From NCBI GenBank assembly GCA_020152595.1, contig JAIGNY010002236.1, positions 293,501 to 357,500 of the forward strand: DNA of 64,000 nucleotides, given 5' to 3'. A program made the translations under genes and the position numbers. This DNA comes from Chiridota heheva. Its lineage: Eukaryota; Echinodermata; Holothuroidea; Apodida; Chiridotidae. Of the stretch, positions 1 through 13,100 are shown one piece after another (the first letter of the stretch is position 1; each line of letters begins with the position of its first letter). The notes under the pieces were generated by a model. The model had not been told where the DNA came from. It did not search any database and worked only from the letters and a program-made list of their open reading frames with translations.

Positions 1-266
1 AAATCCCCTCCAGTTCCCTCGCACAGATCAAGAACTGTACTTTATTATTTTTATCTTCAACTTTCTGGTGCAATTATTCGATTAGTGTCCCTAATCTAAT
101 GGTGAAAGATTTCCTGGGAAGGGAAATGAAGGGTGCTGTATTTCCGGTGTTAGCGCTTTTCTGCATATATTGAAGCTCTGGGAGATGGACTTGTTGGTAG
201 GTAAAGGAAAACAAGGAAGCATTGTGGGAGAGTTTTGTCTGAAACTGAAGTAGAAGAAGACTTTAA
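1..266. other. no gene recognised
   Basis: AT-rich unique-looking sequence up to the first TTAA-flanked element. I see no exon-like frame, RNA gene or clear repeat here. Confidence 0.4.
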
Positions 267-822
267 AGGAATATTCCCATGAATTGTCATTTGTTCATTT
301 ATGATAGACAAACATTTTAGAAACAAAGAGGTGAAAAACTATGTTACTATTTTATTCCGTTTAGAAGTTACAAAATTTTAAAGTATTTTTGAATTTGGAC
401 AAAAGTGACTGATTGGCAACATATGTGATGTTCAACAAAACGTCTTTTGTATTTCTTTAAAAATGATTTGGATTTTTTTTGTATTATTGTAAATGTGATG
501 TACACCAAGCAAAAGAAAAAAACCAAATGTTTTTCTGTTAATTATATATTCCACCCTATCTCTATAATGAATCAAAAATGTTGTTTAATATTGTAAAAAA
601 GTGTGATAAAATTGATAAGAAATACATAAGAACTGTGCTGGAATTGCCTTGATGACATTACCAAGCTGAAGGACATATACTGTACAAGGTGTTCTAAGCT
701 TATTTTTCTTCTCTTTAATTGCTATAACTTCTAAACGGAATAAGATTTCAACATTTCACTTTTGTTTTTCATAAATTTTCTCTATCATATATGAAGAAAA
801 AAATATCCACAGGAATATTCCT
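267..822. mobile_element. TTAA-flanked long-TIR MITE, family 1, copy a
   Basis: The element starts AGGAATATTCCC directly after TTAA (263-266) and ends ATTCCT directly before TTAA (823-826). Its two ends are long inverted repeats: a block with 'gtgaaaaactatg' and 'ccgtttagaagtta' near the left end recurs inverted near the right end. It is 556 bp with no coding capacity. A homologue of nearly full length lies at 30091-30680, also bounded by TTAA. TTAA target duplication is characteristic of piggyBac-type transposition, so this is probably a non-autonomous piggyBac-like MITE. The superfamily is inferred from the target site only. Confidence 0.75.
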
Positions 823-873
823 TTAAAAGAAAAAAACGGTGCAGAAACTGCAATGTCTACACAGTACCTTGAA

Positions 874-2345
874 AGGAATATTCCCAAGGGTTTTTGTAAT
901 ATTCCCAAGGGTTTTTGTAATATTCCCAAGGGTTTTTGTAATATTCCCAAAGGTTTTTGTAATATTCCTTAGGTTTTTGTAATATTCCATAGGGTTTTTG
1001 TAATATTCCCAAGGGCTTTTGCAATATTCCCATGGGTTTTTGTAATATTCCCAAGAGTTTTTGTGATATTCCCATGGCTTTTTGTGATATTCCCATGGGT
1101 TTTTGTAATATTCCCATGAATTTCTGTAATATTCCCAAGGGTTTTTGTAATATTCCCAAGGGTTTTTGTAATATTCCCATGGGTTTTTGTAATATTCCCA
1201 TGGGTTTTTGTAATATTCCCTAGAGTTGTTGTAATATTCCCATGGGTTTTTGTAATACTCTAATGGGTTTTGTAATATTCCCAAGGGTTTTGTAATAATC
1301 CCAAGGGTTTTTGTAATATTCCCCATGGGTTTTTGTAATATTCCCATGGGTTTTTGTAATATTCCCATGGGTTTTTGTAATATTCCCAAGAGTTGTTGTA
1401 ATATTCCCATGGGTTTTTGTAATACTCTCATGGGTTTTTGTAATATTCCCAAGGGTTTTTGTAATATTCCCAAGGGTTTTTGTAATATTCCCAAGGGTTT
1501 TTGTAATATTCCCAAGGGCTTTTGCAATACTCTCATGGGTTTTTGTAATATTCCCATGGCTTTTTGTGATATTCCCATGGGTTTTTGTAACATTCCCATG
1601 GGTTTCTGTAATATTCCCAAGGGTTTTTGTAATATTCCCAAGGGTTTTGTAATATTCCCATAGGTTTTTGTAATATTCCCATGGGTTTTTGTAATATTCC
1701 CATGGGTTTTGTAATATTCCCATGGGTTTTTGTAATATTCCCATGGGTTTTGTAATATTCCCATGGGTTTTTGTAATATTCCCATGGGTTTTTGTAATAT
1801 TCCCAAGGGTTTTTGTAATATTCCCAAGGGTTTTTGTAATATTCTCATGGTTTTTTGTAATATTCCCATGGGTTTGTTAGTAAAAATTTATTTGAAAGAG
1901 CTACTTTTAGAGCCAAGTTGGCACAAAAATCAGGTTGATATCATTTTCCGTTTAGGAGATATTGATTTTTTAAGGTTTCCCAATTGCATTTTAAACTTTT
2001 TGTACAGTATGATGAATTTGCATTTGATGATGTCATACAGACAATTCCATTGCAAATGTTTATGTATTCCTCTGAACGTTAATTAGTTGTTTCTGTATGA
2101 TTAAAAACAATTTTCCAAAAAACATTGAAGTAGGGTATATTTGGCAATGTATATAAATATAAATAATGTGTTGCTGTGATGTCATACTGAAACTTTTCCT
2201 ATTTGTTCATTAGCATTTTTGTGAACCTTTAAATTTGAATATCTCCTGGTAGAAATAACATATCAACATGATTTTTTGTACTATATTGTTTCTAAAAAAT
2301 TCTCTTTCTTATGAAAGGTTACGAAAACAACATGGGAATATTCCT
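874..2345. mobile_element. TTAA-type MITE, family 1, copy b, with an internal minisatellite
   Basis: The left end repeats the family terminus (AGGAATATTCCC, preceded by TTGA and one extra A). The right end is ATTCCT followed by TTAA (2346-2349). Inner TIR parts also match: a block near 1925-1970 (acaaaaatcaggttgatat) recurs inverted near 2220-2280. Between the left terminus and this inner TIR lies about 1 kb of a 21-bp tandem array. The element is therefore an ordinary family-1 MITE inflated by a minisatellite at its left subterminus. Confidence 0.65.
886..1880. repeat. 21-bp minisatellite (about 47 units)
   Basis: The unit is AAGGGTTTTTGTAATATTCC plus C, with AAGGG/ATGGG variants and occasional 1-bp losses. 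Because 21 is a multiple of 3, both strands carry long open frames (for example the heptapeptide GFCNIPK on the plus strand). These frames are repeat artefacts and not genes. The TAATATTCCC half resembles the terminus of the host MITE, which suggests the array grew from that terminus. Confidence 0.92.
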
Positions 2346-2349
2346 TTAA

Positions 2350-3239
2350 GGGTTCTGTATATGGAAAGGTAGAGGCAACTTTAGCCAAAATGATTTAAAA
2401 CCAACTAAAAAAACAAGAAGATAGCAAAACATTTCATAAAAATTGGTTAAAAATTGGCCATTTTACAGCGTTTTTGTGCAAGTATGCAAATTTTTGTGTC
2501 ACTCTTGTGACGTATGAATGTGACAGTCTCTATTTTCTTATGTTAATTCATTGTTGTTAAGCCTCTGCCATTTCTCTTTGAAAAAGGGAAGATAATTCTG
2601 ATATTCTAGCTAATGAACAAGACTTTACCATGCCCTCAACCAACCTACAGTAGCTGGAGAAGGTATTTTCAAGGTCTGAAATTAAAGCAAGAAATACTGT
2701 ATAAAGAAAAACAAAAGAATTTGGAGGTGTTTTCCTCTTCATACATCACATTTTTTCAATATATCAAAATAATTTCAAACTTTGATCACCCCATAACTTG
2801 AAAACTACTTGAATGTCTGCTATTTCAAGATTCAAAGACTAACAAACTCTGAATTTAATCCTCTTTTCGGTAAAAAGTTGAACAGAAAAAGTCCGTACCT
2901 GTAATTTAATCCTCTTTTCGGTGAAGTTCAACAGAAAACTTCCATACCTGTTACCTGTCCATAGATCTTTACAGAATTTTTAAGTTTTAAGTTCTGTGTC
3001 CATTTATGTAGAAATGACCTGGTGTGGAAAGTCAAAGCTATTCCAAATTTCTTCAGGTGGTAAATTCTAGTTGCTTACTAGATTTTTTGTTTTACTACTT
3101 TTTGAGATATCCAATAGTTTCAACGGCACAAAATCTCCAGGAAAAATGCAATAAAATACCACCACATCAAGACTTTTCAAGAAATGTGCGAATCAGGGCA
3201 ACAACCTTCTATAATTTAGACTTTCACACCAGTAGTTTC
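2350..3239. other. intergenic, no gene recognised
   Basis: AT-rich DNA. A short direct duplication around 2856-2950 (two copies of a segment containing 'taatcctcttttcggt') is the only structure I noticed. Confidence 0.4.
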
Positions 3240-3371
3240 TACACAAATAAACTTTAAACTTGAATAATTATTCCTTAATGGAAGAAGATATTGTGTAGTT
3301 TCTTTAACATTTTGTTTGATTTGAAGTCCTCTTTCATATAAGATGGACTTGCTTGACCACTGAGCTAATCC
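3240..3371. mobile_element. TTAA-type MITE family 2, right-arm fragment
   Basis: The segment ends 'gagctaatcct' before TTAA. It carries the family-2 arm (fragments 'tcctctttcatataagat' and 'cttgcttgaccactga') seen complete at 52010-52436 and 39438-40235. The left arm is not evident. A poly-T tract follows at about 3417-3437. Confidence 0.5.
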
Positions 3372-3711
3372 TTTAAATCCCCATGCAAACTTTTTAAGAC
3401 CATTTGTAATGGATATTTTTTTTTTTTTTTTTTTTTTCAAATTTATTTCACAATATACTGTAGTTAAACAATTTAATTTGCATTTACTATACAGTACGTC
3501 TAAACATATTGTACATACAGATCTTGGGAAAATTTTATTACACTAACTATAGGAAGTCTGTAATATACTTAATTGCCCTTTATAATTACATGCATAACGA
3601 CTGTACCTTCCTGCTTGTTTGCGTGAACTCTTTGTTTGTTTCATTTTATCAAAAATTATCAGATGAAAAATTATTTGTATAGCTTTACATAATTTTCAAG
3701 TGTATTTAATT

Positions 3712-4320
3712 CAGGGATTTTATCACGCACGTGACTCTAACTTATCTGGAAGCCATTTTGCCGGGAAAGCGTTGTTGCATTTCACGCGTCTTCACACAGC
3801 TCAGTCACATCACACGTACAACAAACATACTGCCTGCTAACCTACCTACCAGTTCAGCAAATTTTCATTGTTTTTGTTGGCGGCGGAGACTTTACTTCAT
3901 ATTTTCCAAACGTTTTATATATTCACCGGGTATATGAAGAGTAACTTCTACGTGAACGCCATCTGAATGTTCGGAATACACAGACAAAGCCTACACACCT
4001 GGCATAAAGTGCTCACTGCAAATCTGATAGGGACCTTAACCGAAGGTTAAAAGACATTGCGTCGTACAGCAGAAACCCACTTCGAACATAGACCAAGATC
4101 AGATGGAAATTGAGAAAATGTCTTTTTATTCCCTTGGCACATGTCTATTAGTGCAACCAATGGCACAGCAAGATTCCAGCATAATTATCTTACAAAAATT
4201 ATCTTATATAACAGCATGCAAGCGTTTATAATAAGTGTACAGCAGATGATTGTTCTCGCCTAACAAAATGGCGATGTAAACAACGTCACGTGACCTCATG
4301 ACATCAGCCAAAACACCCTA
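3712..4320 (+). mobile_element. dispersed repeat family A, copy 1
   Basis: About 600 bp that recur at 27841-28454 (same orientation) and at 58902-59505 (reverse). The left end is TAGGG-like followed by ATTTTATCACGTGAC. The right end runs through GTCACGTGAC and AACACCCTA. The ends are thus partly inverted (TAGGG...CACGTGAC), which suggests a degenerate DNA transposon or MITE. Short open frames in it are not conserved as protein between copies, so I do not call a gene. Confidence 0.7.
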
Positions 4321-5000
4321 ATACAGAAGACTAAAATGGTACACAAGAGTGCAGAAGTTTTGTTCAAAATTTGAATATTATTTGTGTTTGTTATAGCAAA
4401 ATACCATACACTATTTGAAGTAATATGATCTTTTTTTCTTTTTCGTTTCCCTTTTCGAAAAGCAAATAGAAAAGTGTGTTGATTCAAGTTGGTGTTGTGA
4501 CAGTTTATGCAGTTTCTATTGATTGGGAATTGATGCATATAGTTACAGCATTACAATACAAGCAGGCTGTAACCTTTCGTTACTGTTCATGATAGGAAGT
4601 ATTTATGTGAAGTGGTTGGCATGAGAGTGTGCAGTACTCTGATTGGGTACAGGTCTAGGAAGGGGTTCATGATGGAAGGGGGTCCATGATGGAAAGGGGT
4701 CCATGATGGAAGGGGGTCCATGATGGAACTGTTCATGGCCAAAATGGTTTACATGTATCTCTATCTCTTGTCAGAAAATATTGAAAAGCAAAAATAATAA
4801 GAAGATTTCTATATAATGCACTGTCAATAGTGATAAAATATTGGGATGAGGGGGAAGGAGGGGGAGGAGATTCATGTACAGTAAATACATTGAAATAAAA
4901 TATGAAAATTTTGTGTTCCTGTTTTTTCCAATCCAACGATTTAACGATTTTAATATTTTATTATTTCTCCTCAAACTTTCGCCAGGTGGTAAATTATAAG
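4321..5000. other. intergenic with a small tandem repeat
   Basis: At about 4655-4735 there are four copies of a unit of about 19 bp, like 'ggggtccatgatggaa'. Nothing else was recognised. Confidence 0.5.
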
Positions 5001-5004
5001 TACC

Positions 5005-5120
5005 CTCATAACCTCCGCCAACAAAAGGTGGACGGAGGTTATGTTTTCGCCTTTGTTTGTTTGTCTGTCTGTTTGTTAACCTGTCATCAAGATATCTCAA
5101 GAACTGATGATTAAATTTAG
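5005..5120 (+). repeat. dispersed 'ggaggttatgttttcgcc' module
   Basis: It contains the inverted pair CATAACCTCCGCC / GGACGGAGGTTATG, followed by a run of TTTGTTTGTCTG-type repeats and 'caagatatctcaagaactga'. I recall this type of module as a common interspersed repeat in marine invertebrate genomes. The short plus-strand frame over it is not a gene. Confidence 0.4.
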
Positions 5121-5869
5121 ATTAAATTTGGTGTGTGGTTTTGTTACTGCTTAAGGAAAGCAGTGATTAAAATTTGGGACATATTGGAACAGGGGAAGGG
5201 CAGAAATTGATGGTGGGAATGTTTAGGGTATGGTCTGTCAAGACATAGTTAAAACTTTCCAATGGAATGTGGTGAACAATGAATTCATATGATGAAAAGA
5301 AATCCAACAAAAAATCTGGAGTCAAAGATACTTAAATCAAGTGGTCTCTGGAATCAAGAAAAATTAAACAATTAGTTTCTGCTATGCATGGAAAATGATG
5401 GAATGTTAGTCTTGAATGAAAGCAACTCAAACAATTGATGCTTTGCCTGAATAAAACTGAAAACAATGGTATGGCTTTAGAAGAAATCCAGTCAGAAGAT
5501 AATCTTCAAGTGTTCAAATGCAAATGATCATTACAGATCCACCAAACTTGCAGATGAAGCTTGGTAGGACTAGGATTTCTGAGGTAGATTATAGTGGTAT
5601 GAAGGTCAAGTGAAGTCTAAAATTATGCTAGGTATGTTGGAATTGCAACGGGGCAGAGGTATGCACTGTACAGAGTGCAAATATTCTAGATCAATTCTGT
5701 TTTACTATATACTGAAAGTTTACTTTCCTGACATATCCAATGGTTTTAAAGCCACAAAACTGCAGGATAAAATATGATAGAATACAGTATATTAAGACTG
5801 AGGAATCTGAGGGTGTTACATCACAACCAGTCTGGTTTCAGTCATTTCTACATAAATGATACCAAACTT
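5121..5869. other. intergenic, no gene recognised
   Basis: AT-rich sequence. No exon, RNA or clear element seen. Confidence 0.35.
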
Positions 5870-6540
5870 CAAACTTAAATATCTCCATAACGGAATAAGA
5901 TTTTTAAATGTTTTTTTACCATTTAGTTTCTTTTGAAGTCCTCTTTCATATAAGATAAACTTGCTTGACCCCTGAACTAATCCTTTAATATCTCCTTTAC
6001 AAAATAAGATTTTTAAATGCTTTCTTCACCATTTTTTTTTTTTTTTGTTTCTTTCATAAAAGATAGAAGTCATCTTTCTTGATGGAATAAGATTTTTAGC
6101 TTTCTTCACCACTTTTGTCCTCTTTCATACAAGATAGATTTTAAACTAACCTTAAATATCTCTTTAACAGAATAGGATTTCTGAACTTTAATCTTTCATA
6201 CAAGATTTAATGTAAATATCTCTTTAACAGAATAAGATTTCTGAATGCTTTTTTCATTTTGTTTCTTTTAACTATAAGATAGACTTGCTTGAACCTAAAC
6301 TAATCCTTAAATATCTCTTTAACAGAATAAGATTTCTGAATGCTTTCTTTACCATTTTGTTTCTTTTGAAGTTCTCTTTCATACACAGTAACAGTCTTGC
6401 TTGACCCCTGAACTAATCCATTAATATTTCCTTAACAGTATGTGATTTTTGAATGCTTTTTTCACCATTTTGTTTCTTTTGAAGTCCTCTTTCATACACA
6501 GTAACAGAGTCTTGCTTGACCGCTAAACTAATAATTCTGT
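5870..6540 (+). repeat. tandem pile-up of family-2 MITE arms
   Basis: A segment of about 110-120 bp is reiterated six or seven times with indels. It runs 'aatatctccttaacagaata' ... 'gaatgctttcttcaccattt' ... 'tgaagtcctctttcat' ... 'cctgaactaatcctttaa'. It is the right arm of the TTAA family-2 element. The arrangement suggests repeated insertion into, or unequal exchange within, the same element end. Confidence 0.65.
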
Positions 6541-8150
6541 AAGTCCTTAAATTGTGTCACTTTTCTCTTCTTTATGAACTTACTGTAGCTAATTCCCATA
6601 CTGGAGCATAGAGAGGGATAACTTTATCTGATAAGAGGGCGGGAGGAGGGTGGGCAAAGACCAAATATGTCATCCATGCCAAAAAATTGGGGTATAATGG
6701 GGAAAGCGATCTCGTGGGGAGGGGAAAATGCCCTCCTTACCCCATGTAGCACCGCCCACTGAAGCATGCCTTATTGAAAATGAAATAGTCTGCATTCCGT
6801 GCACTAAGACACAAAGATCTTCGGCATAAAACTTACTTCTTTCTTTGGCATGCGGCGGTGGGAAAAGTAGATGGTTTTTACTTGGCATACCGGTATGGCA
6901 ATAAAATATCTATCTTGGCCTAAAAAAAATTATTGCGGGATTTGCGGCGTTGGCAAACAGGACACACAACAAGTTATTTACCTAAAATACCAATAAATCT
7001 TACAGAATGTACTTGACCTATAAAACTGAATAACTTTAAAACAATCACACTTAAAGACACTATAAACTTCTTCTGGATTACCTTAGATGTAAGATGGAAT
7101 GGCAGCCATTATAAAAGAGGTGATGAGGAGGGCAAAATGCTTTTAAAAAAATCTTTGCTATATATAGTTTTGTGTATTCCTGTATCATTGACTTTATATA
7201 AATTATACATAGAATACTGTCAAAAACTAATGCATATTCATTAGTTGTTCTGTTAGCCAATCATGTCATTTTAAAAATAAAAGCAAGTTTTGTCACCGCG
7301 GAAAGTATTGAGAAGCAAAATACTAAACAAGACTTCAGCTTATTGTGGTAACTCGCAGCATGGTCTCTTAACTGTCTTGGCATATAAAAGCAAAGGCCTT
7401 GTTGCACCTGCGGTGTAGGTTTTACATGGAATGCACCCTGGATGGAATATTGACTCAATTTAAAGTTTTCAAATTTTTAAGTAAACTTAGTACGTGAACA
7501 ATACAGCGAAAGGACAGAAAATGTTTGAAATCGAATTCATGCATGATATTTTGTAATTCTAGTTTTTCATATGGGGGACGCAACAATTGCATTGTTGCGC
7601 ACTGTTATAATTGTTCGAATCTGTACACACAAATTGTATACGTCTTAAAGTAACACGCACTGTATACAGTAGGACACACAATGGTGCATTCATTTGCTCA
7701 AGCATGCACAGAGGATGCAGTAGTTACACACTCAATTTATGTCAATAAATTATTTACGCAAACCTTTTATCTTCTTATTGGTTGGAAATAGTGCTTATGT
7801 GCATGTTACATTTTTGTCAAGACGTTCACAAAAAATGTGTTAAACTTTTATTTTTGAACGGAAAATGTGTATCCTTTTAGGTTAGCAATTGAGTTATTAT
7901 TCACAATGTGTACAACAAATTTAAATTTCAGTGTGCTAATTTTTAGGGTAAAATATGGAAGTCTTCATATGGAAAATCAATTTGCCCAAAATATTTGGGG
8001 CAATTTTTTTAAACACATGTTGACACCCATTGACTTTGGCTTAAATGTGTGGCCTAAAATGGATTATGCCTTTACATGTAATCAATCATTCATAAGCCTA
8101 CTCTGATTCAGAGCGTACTGTAGAACAAGTTTAATTAGAAGTTTTGAATA
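6541..8150. other. intergenic, no gene recognised
   Basis: No splice-bounded coding segment or RNA gene found. Several short frames are present, but none resembles a known family. Confidence 0.35.
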
Positions 8151-8239
8151 TGAAGATTCGTACTATACCCCACCCTTCCCCAGTTTTGTACTATATCCCC
8201 ACCCTCTCCCAATTGCAACACTGTTCATAAGTTTAACAG

Positions 8240-8650
8240 TATACTATTACCCCATCCCTCCCCCATCCCATCCCTCCCCACCCATCCCTCCCCACCCATC
8301 CCTCCCCATCCATCCCTCCCCATCCATCCTCCCCACCCATCCCTCCCCCACCCATCCCTCCCCCATTTCTTCCCCACCCATCCCTCCCATTCCTCCCCAC
8401 CCATCCCTCCCCCATTTCTCCCCACCCATCCCCATTCCTCCCCACCCATCCTCCCCCATTTCTCCCCACCCATCCCTCCCCCATTCCTCCCCACCCATCC
8501 CTCCCCCATTCCCCCCCACCCATCCCTCCCCACCCATCCCTCCCCATTCCTCCCCACCCATCCCTCCCCATTCCTCCCCCACCCATCCCTCCCCCATTCT
8601 TACCCCACCCATCCCTCCCCTATTCCCCCCATTCCTCCCCAACACTTCCT
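8240..8650. repeat. C-rich/G-rich minisatellite
   Basis: Irregular repeats of CCCACCCATCCCTCC with CATTCC and CATTTCT variants. The minus strand is a long run of GGG/GGGG blocks, which gives it strong G-quadruplex potential. The glycine/tryptophan-rich frames of up to 132 codons on the minus strand are repeat artefacts. Confidence 0.9.
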
Positions 8651-9369
8651 CCCCACCTAAACATCCCTATTACACTCAACAATTTAACGCAGTACAGTAA
8701 CGTTAGTACAGTCAAATCGTATTCGGAGAGCTGTGCGATTTTAATACTATCGTTAGCATTGAGTTATGCACTAAAACAACACAGCGGCAAGTCTGCGGCT
8801 GGTGGCGCCTGGAATCACACACGAAATTACTGCTACAAAATACAAATTGCATCAAAACTTACATCAAAAGGTTTAACAAGCTAGAAAACTATTTTAGGAA
8901 ATGATAAATTCCATTCCAAATAAAACTTTATTCACTTACTTCAGTTATTGACAGGAGTTTCCTCTCGGGAGACTCGGTTTTCCGTTGTTGGCCCTACAAA
9001 CTGTACCAATCAGCTGCGTTTGCAATCCAGCGTTGGCGCTCGTTCAGTATTCGAGCGTAATGCCAGAACAAGACAGGCCGAAAAATCTGAGCTGATTTTC
9101 CATAATTGTTGTGGCAGTTTAGGAGATGATGATGAGCATGCCCCAACCCCAGCCCCATAGGCGCGTATCTCGTGCCCCAGAAAATGAAGATCAAATGGAT
9201 TTTCATCATTTCCTGCAAACAGGATCCTCCAATGCAAAGTGTGGTTTGCCCAAATTGCCCTTCTATACACACACCAGAGGGGGATGGGGGGAAGAAAAAA
9301 GGGGGGGGGGAGGGGGAAATGGGAAAAAGTGCTCCCTGGGAGGATTTTACTTTCCAGTTAACAGGTTAA
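8651..9369. other. non-repetitive GC-richer segment, function unknown
   Basis: The segment 8760-9200 is more GC-rich than its surroundings. On the minus strand there is a possible donor (CTGAA|GTAAGT, about 8936). This could be a non-coding first exon, but there is no independent support. A purine tract follows (about 9280-9330). Confidence 0.2.
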
Positions 9370-10130
9370 CATACAATTGAAAAAATGAGGGAAAATTTGG
9401 TAAATTGCTGACAATTTTGCTAAAACATATTGCAAATTTTGGTACAAATTCACCATCACCAAATTATTAGGACAATATTTAACCATATAAATTCGTTTCT
9501 TACGTTTTATTTTCTGAACATGTATAGTATACTGGTACATTCTGGTACTTACATATTTTCTACTTCTGATTTCGCCAGAGGGAAAGTTGATTTGCCTATA
9601 TACCGAAAGTGGGGGAAAATCAAAAATTAGGGGAAAATGAAAAGTGGGGGCGAAACCGCAAAATGCTAAGATGAAAAAAAATCATAACACAAAAAAAATG
9701 GAGAAAATGTGATGAAAAAAAAATCTAATGCAAAAATAGATGATACAATGCGATTTTCCAATTCATCTCTATTCTCCAAAACAAGATGGAATTTCCCTGA
9801 CGTTTTGACTGCATTTAAACTTTCGAAAAGCAAAAAAATAGCTTTTGATTTCGAGTTTAAAATTTCAAAAAAATTAATTATTTCAATAAGAAGCGAAAAC
9901 TTCCGCCAGTTAAGCCTACAATAATCAAACTTGGTCAAAAATGATTAAGTTATTGGAAATTTTGGTAAAACTTATTCGATGTGGTTAAATTTGAGAACAT
10001 TTCACGAAAAGTGAAGAAAATTTCCAAAAATTGACGATTTTCAAAAATGAAGGAAATTTTCACAAAATTAACAATTTCAAAAATGAAGGAGATTTCCACA
10101 AAATTAAAAAAATCCCAAAATTTCCCATTT
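9370..10130. repeat. degenerate AAATTTTC/GAAAATT low-complexity tract
   Basis: Loosely repeated words such as 'gaaaatttcc', 'tcaaaaatga' and 'aggaaattttc'. Similar tracts occur at about 22580-22740, 41590-42030, 45870-46110, 48190-48410 and 58190-58345. There is no fixed period and no coding. Confidence 0.5.
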
Positions 10131-13100
10131 AGCAGAAACGTTTGTTTGCAATTTTTTAGTAATTTTTTCCGCTTGTATGCGGGAAATTTGGGACTTCTTT
10201 CCCTCCTTGCTCTTCCTACGCCCCTGCCGAAGATCTGAAACAGGAAAAAGGAGTCTTAGTCAGTTAGTTCAGCTGCTGTGCTGAATGCCTGCAGGGGTAT
10301 ATTTCTAAACTATGAACAATTTTGTCCTTTATAATTACTTAGAATAATTTCATAATTTTTGAAAGGGCACCCCCTGCTACCGTCCGCTTCCAGGGCAAGG
10401 AGAAGTTTCTCCCTCCCCTTTCCCCATGGTTCCGCCATCAGTGGTTTTTGGATGTCCTCTGGTTTGATAAGAGTCCGATGGTCACAAGCAGTGTTGTAAT
10501 CATGGATGATCGTGAAGTTATATAAGACCCAAAACATCATTTTTTTCAGAAATAACGTTGGCAAGCTATCTTGATTTCCCTCGCACCACCCCAAGTCCCA
10601 CAAGACAAACATCCATAAGCGAGCGTTATTTGTCACGGGCCTCGAACGCTATCGATTTATCATTATTGGGCAAAGACTTACGGCAAGAATGTTTCTTCTT
10701 TTTTTTATTTTTGGTGGAATTGTTACAGTTCCTCTAAGTTGTTGATTTGTTGATAAATTCTTGTTGTTGCTTTTGACGACCTATTTTTGCATTGTTTTTG
10801 CCGCCCATATTCATTCATCAATTTTGTCAAAATTTTCATTTTTCAGCATTGGAGAGGGAATGCCCAGAATTTCGGATGGGGTTCCTCCTGTATACAATGA
10901 TGCAGTAAGGGACCTAAGGTACATTTTAACATAATAATAATACATAATCATAAATCAGATTTAGAACGCGCACATATCCATCTTACTGTCCTAATGGATG
11001 CTCAAGGCGCCGTACATAAACATTAAAATTACAAATAAGTATTCATGAACAATGAAATAAATGAACAGTGATTTTTAATACGGACAGCCATATAACTCGC
11101 ATAAATTTAGAAGTAAAAAATATGTCAATTTGTATAGTTTGAAAAATTCACCAAACGTGTCCCCCTTTAAGTCGTGCTATCAAAAGTGAAATTAACTGTT
11201 CTGTATGCATGCATTATATATTTCATCAAATCTTTAAGTTTTCAATTAAAAGAAGGAATACAATTCTATCTTCGAAATGAGTTTTTTTTTTTTTTCCTGC
11301 TTATAGACAATGATAAACAATATGTAATTTTTACTAAACGCTTTCTTACCCGAAATAAAAAGCCAAACACAAGAATAATATCATTATAGCCTACATATAT
11401 ATTTTGACAAAATATACACAATATTGCTTAAAAAATGCGGTTATATACCGCCTGTTTATTACGGCGCTGGTCATATCCTAATTATAGACTATGCGTTAGA
11501 AAATTCGTGGCTTGCAATTTTTAGATAACTGTGCTGAGATAACGCACCTAACATTAATGATAAAGACATGTGGCCATTCACATGGGCAGAATGGGGTTGT
11601 CAAAAGTGTGTGTGGGAGGGGGGAATCACAAAATCACGCTAAGATGCAAAAAATCACCATGCAAAATACACAAATTTGGAGAGAAAAAACGTGCCCCGTT
11701 TCTCCCCCCCCCCCCCCCTTTCCTTCCCCTTTCCACCCTCAAATCCCACCTATGGCCATTCGTGAATTACCCCTTACAATATTTTCCCATCAAACGTTAA
11801 TACTTATCGGGAAATTTGCCTTGCACAGGGTAGCCTTCTGCATGAGACTGCATGAGTAATTCTACGACAATTAACTTTGTTTTTATTTTCTGCTATACCA
11901 ATTCACCAAGTTTAACTTCCAACTGGGAAGTAAAATTCTCTCATGCGGGAAAATTTGCCCAAGTTCTGTCCAACCTCACTTTCCACACCTTTGCTCCATA
12001 AGCTACCAGTAGTGAAATAATAAGATCTTTGATTTTTGCTATAATGTATTACAGAAACGTTTTGGCATGAGGGAGAGGGGCGCTTTGGATGGGGGGGGGG
12101 GGGAGCTGATGTGCCTTCACAACTCATATTTGTTTGTTTTTCACACTCATTGATCTGCTCATACTGCTGTACTGAAAAGTGTCCACTTCGTATTGCTTAC
12201 AAAAGCTTAAGATTACTTGTGGACTAACGGATAAGAGAATTAGTAATATTAAGTCTTGACTAAAAATAAATTTAAAAAAACAGTCCATAGCATAAAAGTG
12301 CCAAAATTACATTTAAAGATCTTTGCCGTGCTAAATAGAGATATTTAAATATAAAAGAGAATTTGACGTTTTTAATTGGTCGAAGTATTTATATAAATAC
12401 TGACAAGTCAGTAAAAAGACAGACACGTGCCACTATTATGTTAGTGATGACGTAGTGGTGACGTAGTGGTGACGTATCAAGAACTTTTATTAGGACGAGA
12501 TCCCCTCTTTATTTTGCCTTTATATGCTGTGCAACGAAAAATAGACCCGAAGAAAATATTTGTAAAGTGTCTTTCTAATTAGCATATGCACAATGGTATT
12601 TCTGTAATAATTTCAAAAAGTGTGACGCCAGTATTTACTTGACAGGGTAGCGAGCCTCTCCTTCTCCCGGGGATAAAAATATTATCTAATTAATTTCCAT
12701 TATTAAATATTATTCCTTTATATACCAATTAAATAACTCCTAACAGGGAGGTGGGGGAGGTGGGTGATAACCAGCGGCGGCGCAAGGAATTTGATGCTGG
12801 GGAGGGGCTGCTTTGTCTCGTAGAGGGGCAAAGGCCCATACATTGGACACAATATATGACCTTACAACATTTTCGGAAAGGAGGGGAGCAAGTGGGAGGC
12901 AAAGCGATTTTGTGATTACCCTTTTCCCTCGTAGCGCCACCACGGGTGAGGACTAAATGTCCGAGGAATGAGCTGGACTACCCTAACCCACTGGCGCCGC
13001 CCCCATTCTGTTTCTTTTCTTCATCACGTTGCTTGTTTTGTATCGATTGGCTCTACACTTGGACCAATTGTGCCATATGATGGTGGTGGCGTTTTGGGAA

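Noticed and set aside
823-1869. A 348-codon minus-strand frame with GILQKP repeats
   Set aside because: The 21-bp minisatellite within the MITE.
8225-8645. Glycine/tryptophan-rich minus-strand frames of 110-132 codons
   Set aside because: C-rich minisatellite; all three frames are open.
10310-10636. A 108-codon minus-strand frame as an exon of gene 1
   Set aside because: No polypyrimidine acceptor, no recognisable domain, and composition not distinct from background.
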